Positions 6,083 to 13,555 of a stretch of DNA of 18,921 bases are shown piece by piece; the first letter of the stretch is position 1; each line of letters begins with the position of its first letter. The stretch covers positions 1 through 18,921 of the forward strand of contig VMEE01000031.1 of assembly GCA_009910795.1 (NCBI GenBank). Reading direction: 5' to 3'. The DNA comes from Dehalobacter sp. CP. Its GTDB lineage: Bacteria > Bacillota_B > Desulfitobacteriia > Desulfitobacteriales > Syntrophobotulaceae. Below the pieces are notes generated by a model. It worked only from the letters and a program-made list of their open reading frames with translations, was not told the DNA's origin and ran no database searches. Position numbers and translations under genes: made by a program.

Positions 6083-6112
6083 CGTTTTAGAATTTAACCA
6101 AAATTAAAATAA

Positions 6113-6144
6113 TTCGAACCTGCCCGGACTAGGAGCGGTTCGAA
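6113..6144. promoter_or_regulatory. Inverted repeat TTCGAACC / GGTTCGAA at operon promoter
   Basis: Exact 8-bp arms at 6113-6120 and 6137-6144 with a 16-base spacer. A TATA-like AATTAAAATAA lies at 6101-6111, so the RNA would start within or just after the repeat, a usual operator position. The right arm abuts the GAGGT ribosome site of the next gene, so an RNA hairpin that hides this site is also possible. Confidence 0.5.
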
Positions 6145-6153
6145 GAGGTAGAC

Positions 6154-6393
6154 ATGTTACCTGACACAACTGACAATAGTGGAACTGATAAGAATCTTTC
6201 GGACCCTGCAAAGGATCTGATCAAGGAAATTTGCATTGTATTTGCGAATAATACCTCTTTTGTTGCTCGTTTGATATCGATTCGTGATGAAAACGAATTT
6301 TGGTTTGAAAGCAAATCCGGCCAACGCTGGATGGTTGCTCGGAGGGCGATAACGAGCATCAGGCCATTGCATCACGCATCCGGAGGGCGTTGA
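6154..6393 (+). CDS. Small Sm-like (LSm-type) beta-barrel protein, tentative
   Basis: A 79-aa protein. After a disordered acidic N-terminus (to ~16), residues ~18-72 read as a helix (PAKDLIKEI) and five short strands: CIVFANN, SFVARLISIRDE, EFWFESKSG, RWMVARRA, ITSIRPL. This follows the Sm fold pattern (function from 'V.L.nG..f.a.l.siD' to a closing 'I.sI.pl'), but the Sm2 Gly motif is not clear, so the call is an inference. ATG 6154 follows GAGGT by four bases (AGAC), a good site. Its TGA ends one base before the primase-helicase ATG, so the two are surely co-translated or co-transcribed. It may bind RNA or act as a primase partner. Confidence 0.55.
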   Translation: MLPDTTDNSGTDKNLSDPAKDLIKEICIVFANNTSFVARLISIRDENEFWFESKSGQRWMVARRAITSIRPLHHASGGR

Positions 6394-6394
6394 G

Positions 6395-9300
6395 ATGGCC
6401 TCAGATCGATCAGAGATTTTACGCGGTCTGAAAGTCTATCACTGCCCAGGGGATACCTTTGAAATCCGTATCCCTGGAGCTGGAAAAGCTGGCACCATCT
6501 CCGGCTACTTTACCGACTTCACCGCGGCAGCAGATGCAGTCCTGGGGAGGGCTGACGAATTAGCGGTTTATGTTACCATAAATCCAACCAATCCGAAGCT
6601 GATTGCCAGGGCAAACAATCGATTGAAGACTTACGCAAAGAGCACAACCTCTGATAATGATATCACAAGGCTGAATTGGCTGCCGATGGACGGCGATCCT
6701 CCCAGGCCGGCTGGCATTCCATCTACTGATGAGGAGCACGAATTATCTCTCAGAAAATGCGCTGAGATAAGGGACTGGTTGGTAAGCAATGGCTGGCCTG
6801 CAAGTGCCTTCGTAAGAGTAGACAGCGGCAACGGCGGCTACCTCCTGGCCAGGATTGAGCTGGAGAACACGACAGAGAATCACGGCCTTGTAGAGCGGTG
6901 TCTGAAAGCCTTGGATTACCTCTACAGTGATGCAGGCTTCACAGTTGATACTACCAGTGCCAACCCGGCCCGTATCCTCAGAGTACCTGGCACCACAAAC
7001 GCCAAAGGCGACGAAGTGGGCGATATGAGACACCGAATGGCCCGCATATTGGAGGCACCGGAGAGCTTCGAAGTGGTACCCAGGGAGCTATTAGAGGCAT
7101 TGGCGGGCATGCTGCCTGAGCAGGAGGGAGCCACCCAAAACGCGCAAAAAGCTGGTGGCAAGGGATTCGATCCTGTAGCCTACTGCCAGGCGCATAACCT
7201 GCAAGTGCACCACACCAAAAATTGGACGGACCCCAGGGGCATAAAGTGCACAGTAGCCGTGCTGGAACAATGTGTCTTCAATCCGGATCATCACAAGAGC
7301 GCGGTTATCATCGGCTGGCCTAATGGGATTAGGTCCTACAGGTGCCGGCACAATTCTTGTCTCGCAAAGCGCTGGAAGGATGCAAAGGCCATAATCGAGC
7401 CCGGCGCGAAAGATTGCGACCCAAAGCAAGGCCCAAAGAGTGCTCCGAAGGGTGAGGGCGCTCAGTCCGATCCGGCCCTGGGAAATTACCCTCGGATGGA
7501 GGACCTCACCAAAGCAACGGGGCGGATCGATAGAGTCAACCCTGTGACCGGTGAGAAAGAGGCCGATCCTATAACGGGCGAGACGAAAGTACCAAAGCTC
7601 ACACTCAGCCCAACGAAGGCAAGCGCGGCGGTTGCTGAGTTTATGCCGCTCAGGCTGTCAGCAATAGACAAGAAGGACACCCCGAAGCTTTGGCGTTATG
7701 ATAGTGGGATATGGCAGCACGATGGTGAGAAGCAAGTCATAAATCTGATTGATGCAATTATCGGCGATCTGAGTTACGAGCGTGGTCTCAAAGAGACAAT
7801 GCGACGGGTCCGAGCACTTTCTGATACTGTGACTTTTGATAGCGACCCCTGCATATTCCCGGCGCTGGATGGAGTCCTGGACCTGCGAACCGGCCAGGTG
7901 CGAGCCTTTCAACTAGATGACTATCTCACCTTCCAATACGGCGTGTCATTGAAACATCCCGAAGCGGATTATCACCCTGTACTGTGGTTCTTGTGCTCGA
8001 TCTTTCCCGATCCAAGGGATGTACTGACTGGGATTGACATATTCACGGCTGCGATTATCAGACGGGCCTTTGAAGCAATTATTCAGCTAATCGGGCCTGG
8101 TGGAAATGGTAAGGGCATATTTGAAAAAATCATGACGGCTATTTGCACGGCGGCCCGAACAACGGCGTTAACATTGGTGGAGGCGAAAGCTTCCAGGTTT
8201 GGGCCAGGTGCATTACTTGGAAAGGATCTATGGATTCTGTCCGAGGTTGAAGATGTCAGATATACCATAAATCTGCTCAAAAAGGTCTCAACCGTCGAAA
8301 TGGTGGACTCTGATCAGAAGTACGGCGACAGAGTCCAAGGCAGGCCGCACGTATTGCCTGTCCTGGATTGTAATAATGCAATTGACTTCGGAGACGATTC
8401 ATGGGGCCGGAAAAGGCGAGTAGTCAAGCTCGACTTCCCCTTCACCTTCGACTACTCGTCGGACACCCGGTCAAAAGATCCGCACCTGGAGGAGAAGCTC
8501 ACAAGCCCCGCCGCCCTGGCAGGCCTCATGCAGATCATGGCTGCCAGAGCTCCGTACTTGTGCAAATCCAAGCGGATCTACACCAGGAAGCGTCCCGAGG
8601 AGATGGCTGAAGAATATCGCAGGCAGCAATTTAGCTTGCATTTCTTCTGCGAGGAATGCCTCAGCACGTCAATGCCCACAACAGAGGACGGTAGGCCCGT
8701 GGACGTGAAGACTGGTATGGCTTATCCTGATGGAAAGGCATCCAGACTTACAACGGATGCATTGTACGCAGAGTATCTCGAATATTGCAGACTATTCAAC
8801 GTGCCCGTACCTGCAGAAAAGGGCCAGGTGGGCAGATACATCAAAGAAAAGTTCGTCATAGCATCGATAGTAACCACGGTCGATAAAGTCAGTGCCCGGT
8901 GTTATCCCGGTCTGTGGTTGTCGAAATCTGCCAATCTGGCTTATGCCGAACTATCTCTAAACTACAGCAACTACACTAAAACTACAGATAAACTACAGAA
9001 TGGAGAAGTTAAAAGCGGTATTAGTAGACTTTTAACTACAGCAACTACAGAAGAATGGCCTAACGATGTTATAGAGGAAATTGGAAGGATGTTTGACTAC
9101 ATCCAAAGTTGCCAAAATCCTCAGGATATCTCCTATGAAGGTTATCTCAAAAATGGTGTAGTTTCTGTAGTCACTGTAGTTTCCGAGCGGGAGATCGCGA
9201 TTCCGGAAAAATCTCCTGTAGTTTTGCCGTCGTTACCCTGTAGTTTGGAGGTCGATCCTGTAGTTAGAAAAGAGTCCAGTACCATCGAGGCCGATCTCCG

Positions 9301-9649
9301 GCGGGCCGAAGAGGAGCGGCTCAAAAAAGAAGAGCATTTCCGGGAGGTTGCTGAGAAGTACAGGTGGGCCAATGGTGGTGAGGGCGATTCGTCCTTTTCC
9401 GCCTGCTCGGAGAGCACAAAAACCATCGAAGAGGAGCCCGCAAAGGTGGACATCCCCGAGCTGATCAGAGCAGCGGCAATCTCCGAGTATGGAATGGCTG
9501 GATGGGTGGACGCTAAAAAGCTCTCCCATGCCCTGAAGCTGCCTCTTATCGAGGTTGAGGCCTGGCTGATGGCCCACTATGTGGCCTACCAGCGGCCCGG
9601 AGGCGGCACTGGCTACAGGCAGCGAAGAGCGGGAGAGGCGAAGGCATGA
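6395..9649 (+). CDS. Primase-helicase (archaeo-eukaryotic primase plus SF3/D5 helicase)
   Basis: A 1084-aa replication protein. Residues ~1-230 fit an archaeo-eukaryotic-type primase-polymerase: a D99-G-D101 pair (LPMDGDP), an SGNGGYLL motif at 144-151, and NPARILRVPGTTN at 190-202. Residues ~262-332 carry a zinc-binding type module (C293, H299/H300, C317, H319, C322). Residues ~440-720 are the D5/P4-type SF3 helicase: Walker A GPGGNGKG (567-574, with Gly where Ser/Thr is usual after K573), Walker B LWILSEVED (612-620), LPVLDCNN (654-661) and a basic RKRR finger (672-675). A low-complexity linker (~855-1020) coded by the AACTACAG/CTGTAGTT arrays follows, then a charged coiled coil and a C-terminal helix-turn-helix (~1030-1075). 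GGAGGG precedes the ATG by 7 bases. It would prime and unwind the element's DNA. Confidence 0.9.
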   Translation: MASDRSEILRGLKVYHCPGDTFEIRIPGAGKAGTISGYFTDFTAAADAVLGRADELAVYVTINPTNPKLIARANNRLKTYAKSTTSDNDITRLNWLPMDGDPPRPAGIPSTDEEHELSLRKCAEIRDWLVSNGWPASAFVRVDSGNGGYLLARIELENTTENHGLVERCLKALDYLYSDAGFTVDTTSANPARILRVPGTTNAKGDEVGDMRHRMARILEAPESFEVVPRELLEALAGMLPEQEGATQNAQKAGGKGFDPVAYCQAHNLQVHHTKNWTDPRGIKCTVAVLEQCVFNPDHHKSAVIIGWPNGIRSYRCRHNSCLAKRWKDAKAIIEPGAKDCDPKQGPKSAPKGEGAQSDPALGNYPRMEDLTKATGRIDRVNPVTGEKEADPITGETKVPKLTLSPTKASAAVAEFMPLRLSAIDKKDTPKLWRYDSGIWQHDGEKQVINLIDAIIGDLSYERGLKETMRRVRALSDTVTFDSDPCIFPALDGVLDLRTGQVRAFQLDDYLTFQYGVSLKHPEADYHPVLWFLCSIFPDPRDVLTGIDIFTAAIIRRAFEAIIQLIGPGGNGKGIFEKIMTAICTAARTTALTLVEAKASRFGPGALLGKDLWILSEVEDVRYTINLLKKVSTVEMVDSDQKYGDRVQGRPHVLPVLDCNNAIDFGDDSWGRKRRVVKLDFPFTFDYSSDTRSKDPHLEEKLTSPAALAGLMQIMAARAPYLCKSKRIYTRKRPEEMAEEYRRQQFSLHFFCEECLSTSMPTTEDGRPVDVKTGMAYPDGKASRLTTDALYAEYLEYCRLFNVPVPAEKGQVGRYIKEKFVIASIVTTVDKVSARCYPGLWLSKSANLAYAELSLNYSNYTKTTDKLQNGEVKSGISRLLTTATTEEWPNDVIEEIGRMFDYIQSCQNPQDISYEGYLKNGVVSVVTVVSEREIAIPEKSPVVLPSLPCSLEVDPVVRKESSTIEADLRRAEEERLKKEEHFREVAEKYRWANGGEGDSSFSACSESTKTIEEEPAKVDIPELIRAAAISEYGMAGWVDAKKLSHALKLPLIEVEAWLMAHYVAYQRPGGGTGYRQRRAGEAKA
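8960..9265. repeat. Opposed iteron arrays AACTACAG / CTGTAGTT (candidate origin)
   Basis: Left arm, forward words: 8960-8967, 8969-8976 (variant AACTACAC), 8980-8987, 8991-8998, 9034-9041 and 9043-9050. Right arm, inverted words: 9156-9163 (variant GTGTAGTT), 9165-9172 (variant CTGTAGTC), 9174-9181, 9216-9223, 9238-9245 and 9258-9265. Close copies are 9 or 11 bases apart. A 105-base gap lies between the arms. The word is translated as NYS, TT and LQ on the left and as VV or CS on the right, so all three frames occur. This argues for DNA- or RNA-level function inside the gene. Confidence 0.8.
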
Positions 9650-9765
9650 GCGAGCCCGTGGCCCTGGTATCTCAATTGGGCAAACTTCCCTTTTACTTCC
9701 CATTTTCAAAGATTTTCAGAAAAATATCCCCTATACAATAGGAAAACTGATCTGGAGATAGTGGA

Positions 9766-10095
9766 ATGACTACTAAGAAACAGAAAAAGATGGGCTCAGG
9801 TTGGGTTAAAATCCAGACACCTCGGGCCCTGAGAGCAGCTATTCAGAGGATGCTTAACAAGATTCTGATGGGGAAGGCTCCCCTAGACCATGCCGGAACC
9901 TTTGCCCAGCTAGCTAACGCTTGGACCAGGGCATATCAAACAGAGATGTCACTCCTTGAAATGAAGGAGCTTGAAGCCAGAATAGCAGAGCTGGAGGAGC
10001 TGAAGCGGTATGATGTATCAAAGAGAAATGAGAGCCTGGATGAAATGCAAAAAGCACGTAAGGAGCTTAAGGAGCTGATGAAACAATGGCGATAA
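9766..10095 (+). CDS. Small virus/plasmid-type helical protein with coiled coil
   Basis: A 109-aa protein. Residues ~14-60 (VKIQTPRALRAAIQRMLNKI, then LMGKAPLDHAGTFAQLANAW and TRAYQTE) match the look of a small helical protein often found near phage replication or terminase genes (a 'TPxxLRxAIxRxxN...AGxxAxLxNAWxRAYE' pattern). Residues ~60-107 are a heptad-rich coiled coil (LLEMKELEARIAELEELKRY). Start: GGAGATAGTGGA lies just before ATG 9766. It comes 116 bases after the primase-helicase, with its own AT-rich upstream stretch, and its end overlaps the next gene by 10 bases. Function unknown; a virion-assembly or DNA-packaging helper is a guess from the neighbours known for the pattern. Confidence 0.65.
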   Translation: MTTKKQKKMGSGWVKIQTPRALRAAIQRMLNKILMGKAPLDHAGTFAQLANAWTRAYQTEMSLLEMKELEARIAELEELKRYDVSKRNESLDEMQKARKELKELMKQWR

Positions 10096-10694
10096 CTGGG
10101 CTAGAACGTAGGGCTTCCAAGCTGGAGGACTCTATGGACCGTATCAGGCGGCAAAAGGAAGCAGAGGAGCGAGCGGCTTGGAGGCGTGAAAATAGCGAAC
10201 GTCTAAGGTTTGAAATGTTCTTGCGGCAGTATGGCCCAGGAGAGAACTTTGACTGGGCCAGGACAACCAAAGAAGATAAAGAAAGAGGTGTTGAGGCCCA
10301 GGCTGATGCTGAGGCGGCTTTAGCTCATGAGAGTATGCTTCAAAAAATCTTAACTCACTACGACAAGGAGGGAGTTGTAGACTATTCTTCAATGGATACA
10401 AACGAGAAAGCTTTTGCTCATCTCTTTGAGGAGCTATTCCTGATAGTTGACGATGACGATCTTTTTAGAGATGATATAGAGTATTGGGAGGACAAACTGG
10501 GCTTAGATCTTCCCTCCTTTGTGGACTTGATAAAAACAATCGATGAGCATACAGGCAGCTCCGACTGGAGACAAATCTGCTATTTAGAAGAGAGACAGCA
10601 TGCTTTACTAAAACATGCATGTTTAGAGCATGAAAACCGGAGAGCTTATGCCTTACAACGTAGAGTAGAACATCAGGAAGAAAGCAATGTTTAA
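10086..10694 (+). CDS. Hypothetical protein, 202 aa, charged and helical
   Basis: Not recognised. The first ~50 residues are a strongly charged, Arg/Glu-rich helix (RRASKLEDSMDRIRRQKEAE), probably a coiled coil that may pair with the coiled coil of the gene it overlaps. The middle and C-terminal parts (~95-190) are acidic and helical, with an Asp cluster (IVDDDDLFRDDIEYWEDKLG) and a His/Glu-rich tail (HALLKHACLEHENRRA). No cysteine pairs, P-loop or membrane segment. The ATG overlaps the last 10 bases of the 109-aa gene, so translation is probably coupled; GGAG lies 11 bases before it. It is the last gene of the plus-strand module and ends 65 bases from the convergent res gene. Confidence 0.65.
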   Translation: MAITGLERRASKLEDSMDRIRRQKEAEERAAWRRENSERLRFEMFLRQYGPGENFDWARTTKEDKERGVEAQADAEAALAHESMLQKILTHYDKEGVVDYSSMDTNEKAFAHLFEELFLIVDDDDLFRDDIEYWEDKLGLDLPSFVDLIKTIDEHTGSSDWRQICYLEERQHALLKHACLEHENRRAYALQRRVEHQEESNV

Positions 10695-10759
10695 GAGGCC
10701 TAAGCTCCCTTCATTTCTTCCCGCTATTTTCTACCATTGAGCAGACAGTGAATTGACGT

Positions 10760-13555
10760 TCATCCCTTGTAGTTGAACGCTTTCCCTATTGCTCCAGGTA
10801 TATCCGCTGGATCAAAGGATACGTCGCAGGTCCATTTTCCAAATCGCCCATCGTAATTCACGGCTTTTACCCAGTCCTCCAGGAACCCACGTTTGATCCT
10901 GGCTTGTTCCGTATCCTGGCCCTTGATCTCCAGCACCAGGTGAATTCCATTGGTTAACAAGATGATGAAATCAGGCCGATACCTATGGCGCTCACCCTGG
11001 AAGATGTAATGGACCCCAAAGCCCAGATGATCATTCTTGACCCAGGAGGCTACCTTTGGATTTCTGTCAAGCTCGAAGGCTGCCGTGGACTCCCAGCTAC
11101 TATCACATACGCAGAAGTTGATATGGCATTGCTTGGACTCCACCCGAGGCTTTCCTGTATGCCAGGGGATCATATCACCTGTGGACCCTATGGGCCGGTG
11201 GTCGTCTTCAAATACCAGTTTAGTGGACTCGGCGTTATTGGGCTCAATGGCGTTCCAGATGTGTTCGACTATCTTGCTCATGTTCAGGACCAGTGTAATG
11301 AGCCTGCGCACATCGTCATAGCCTATCTCAGGTATTATGCGGATCTTATCCGACACCAGGAATTCCTCGATGATGGCGATTATCTGGGACAGCAGTTGCT
11401 CTTTGCTGCCTGGCCATTTGGAGCCAAGCCGGTCGAAGACCTCGATGGCCGTGTTGAAGATGATCTTCTGCATGCGGAACTGATCGGCGTTGGTGGTGAG
11501 ATCTATGGGCGTAGTGTCCGAGGTATCGACATTGCCGCCCAGGATCTTGGCCATATCTGCCCTGGTGATGGTATCCCGGAGGATCAGCTCCAGTGGCCTG
11601 ACCTTTTTCATATCAAGGCTGAGTGTAGGCTTCATCTCGTATTCTATGCGGGCGATCTTCGGCCATTGCAGTTCATACTGCTGCTTCTCTGGTCTGGGCT
11701 CAATTACGTACTTGGGAGCTTGAGCCTTTGTCTTGCGCCCGTCAGTTGTTTCATGGGGCATAAAAGTGAAAGGCACGCCGAAGATGTTGACGTAATCCGG
11801 CGTCAAGAGCCCGGTCTCTTCGTCTATATCGTAATCGGTGCGCCTGAGACCCCGGCCTACAACCTGCTCGCATAGGAGCTGGCTGGAGAAGGCCCGGAGG
11901 CCCATTATATGAGTCACGGTCTTGACATCCCAGCCTTCGGTGAGCATGCCAACGGATATGACGTTCTGGAAGCCTTCACCCGGCTTTTTCTCGACTCCGA
12001 TGGTGTTGACGATCTCCCGCAGGTACTCGGCTGAATCCTTCTTGGAGAGTTCCTTGCCTTCCTCACCCTCAGAGGCCTCCTTGAACTGCATGGCCTCTTC
12101 CTGGGCCTCGGCCTTCTCCAGGATCTTGGAGTCTATGTGGATGGTCCGACCTGGATCGCAGAGTTCCTTTATGTCTATCCTCTTGCGATCGAAGGCATAT
12201 TTGATCCTGGAAGCCGTCTCTGTCCTATTGGCCACGGTGATCATGACAGGAGGCGTGGGAAAGCCTTCCGACTCCCAACGCTGAGCCGTCTCCAGCCAGT
12301 CCTTGCCCAGGAGATAGTAGCCGTTGATGATCAAATCGGGAAGTGTCTCATGGGGCTGGGCCTTTCTGTTCAGGTCCTCCTTAACCCACTTGTAGATATG
12401 ATAGAGCTTTGATTTGTAGGTCTTTGCATCAGGAATACCATCGTCTCTTATGACCACCCTGGGGGTCTTCACCAGGCCGGATTCTATGGCATCGCTAAGG
12501 CCGAAGTCGCTGACGATCCAGGGAAAGAGAGCTTCTTCGCTGGCCGTCTTGCCTGAGGGAGCAAAAGGCGTTGCCGTGAAATCATAGCAGCCCAGGATAC
12601 CCCGGACGCTGTGTATTCTGTCGAGGCCTCCAACCCATTTTGTGGCCTCATCGATGTCTTCCTTTTTCAGGCCCTTTATCTTGGATTCTGCTGGGATCCT
12701 CCAGGCATGATGAGCTTCATCGTTTATGACCAAGACATTCTTGGCGTTGGACAGGTCTCTCAGGACATCCCGGACATAAGCCTGATCGCTTCTGGCACCT
12801 CGTTTATCGACTCCCTTCTTCTTGGCGATCTTCTCATCAGTTTCCCAGTTCAGGGTATGCCTGTTCCTGACCATTACCTTGGCCTGTCTGAGGAGATCCT
12901 GGAGGCCGGACGGAACAATATTGAACTTGTCGTAGTAGTTGCCGGGCTCGGATGGCATCAGGACTCTCAGCCTGTCCCGTACGGTGAGCCCTGGGGCTAC
13001 CACAAAGATGTTCTTGGAGAATCTGGCGTCCTGGGGGCTGGTAGCCTTGTTGAGGACCTGCCAGGCGATGAGCATGGCCATGACGATGGTCTTGCCCGAG
13101 CCTGTGGCCATCTTGGAACAGTACCTCCTGAATGGACCGCCATCAGAGGGAATATCGATGCCTACTTTATCTGCTGCTGGGGCCTCGGCAAGCCATATCA
13201 GGGTCTCCATGGCGTCGAGCTGGCAGAAGAAGAATTTTAAATTCTCTCGGTCTGATTGATCATGCCAATGCTCCAGGAGACGTTTGGTGATGCTGGTAGC
13301 GCCAGCGTATGGTATGCCCGAGCTGTTATTGCCTTCTCGCCAGGCTTTAACACGGGGCCTTATCCTGTTCACCAGCGGCAGTTCGACGAATATGCCAGGA
13401 TCGTCAGATGATTCATAGGCCTGGGAGGCTATGATGTAGCCAGCAGGCCGGCGGCCTTCGACCTGATCAAAGGACTTCTTGCCTTCGTCGTACCACCAGT
13501 GCTTTTTCGGCTCCTCGTAGGGTGAGGTAATGATGAGGTGGTCTATCTTTTGCAT
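10760..13555 (-). CDS. res: Type III-like restriction subunit (Res)
   Basis: A 931-aa helicase-nuclease. The SF2 helicase core shows Walker A MATGSGKT (149-156), the DEAH box VINDEAHHAW (~276-285), FTATP (326-330), a TEGWDVKTV motif (539-547) and motif VI QVVGRGLRR (564-572). The C-terminal nuclease shows RPDFIILL (860-867) and LEIKG (875-879), a PD-ExK arrangement. With the Mod subunit it would translocate on and cut unmethylated DNA. The N-terminal ~130 residues (KHWWYDEGKKSFDQVEGRRP) are a feature of a distinct long branch of such enzymes. The ATG lies inside the last 13 bases of mod, so translation is coupled and protection comes first. All motifs are intact, so the enzyme looks functional. 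A type ISP or other helicase-nuclease system is less likely. Confidence 0.9.
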   Translation of the reverse strand: MQKIDHLIITSPYEEPKKHWWYDEGKKSFDQVEGRRPAGYIIASQAYESSDDPGIFVELPLVNRIRPRVKAWREGNNSSGIPYAGATSITKRLLEHWHDQSDRENLKFFFCQLDAMETLIWLAEAPAADKVGIDIPSDGGPFRRYCSKMATGSGKTIVMAMLIAWQVLNKATSPQDARFSKNIFVVAPGLTVRDRLRVLMPSEPGNYYDKFNIVPSGLQDLLRQAKVMVRNRHTLNWETDEKIAKKKGVDKRGARSDQAYVRDVLRDLSNAKNVLVINDEAHHAWRIPAESKIKGLKKEDIDEATKWVGGLDRIHSVRGILGCYDFTATPFAPSGKTASEEALFPWIVSDFGLSDAIESGLVKTPRVVIRDDGIPDAKTYKSKLYHIYKWVKEDLNRKAQPHETLPDLIINGYYLLGKDWLETAQRWESEGFPTPPVMITVANRTETASRIKYAFDRKRIDIKELCDPGRTIHIDSKILEKAEAQEEAMQFKEASEGEEGKELSKKDSAEYLREIVNTIGVEKKPGEGFQNVISVGMLTEGWDVKTVTHIMGLRAFSSQLLCEQVVGRGLRRTDYDIDEETGLLTPDYVNIFGVPFTFMPHETTDGRKTKAQAPKYVIEPRPEKQQYELQWPKIARIEYEMKPTLSLDMKKVRPLELILRDTITRADMAKILGGNVDTSDTTPIDLTTNADQFRMQKIIFNTAIEVFDRLGSKWPGSKEQLLSQIIAIIEEFLVSDKIRIIPEIGYDDVRRLITLVLNMSKIVEHIWNAIEPNNAESTKLVFEDDHRPIGSTGDMIPWHTGKPRVESKQCHINFCVCDSSWESTAAFELDRNPKVASWVKNDHLGFGVHYIFQGERHRYRPDFIILLTNGIHLVLEIKGQDTEQARIKRGFLEDWVKAVNYDGRFGKWTCDVSFDPADIPGAIGKAFNYKG

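Noticed and set aside
6113..6144. tRNA T-arm (GGTTCGAA)
   Set aside because: No acceptor, D or anticodon stems can be built around it; the word is simply one arm of an inverted repeat.
8960..9265. CRISPR array
   Set aside because: Repeats are only 8 bases, spacers are 1-40 bases, and the orientation flips in the middle, all inside a coding gene.
10985..11875. 296-codon plus-strand frame inside res
   Set aside because: It is antisense to the helicase-nuclease gene with all its motifs intact; long antisense frames are expected in such G+C-rich codon usage.
12611..13240. 209-codon plus-strand frame inside res
   Set aside because: Same reason: a shadow of the res gene, low-complexity hydrophobic composition.
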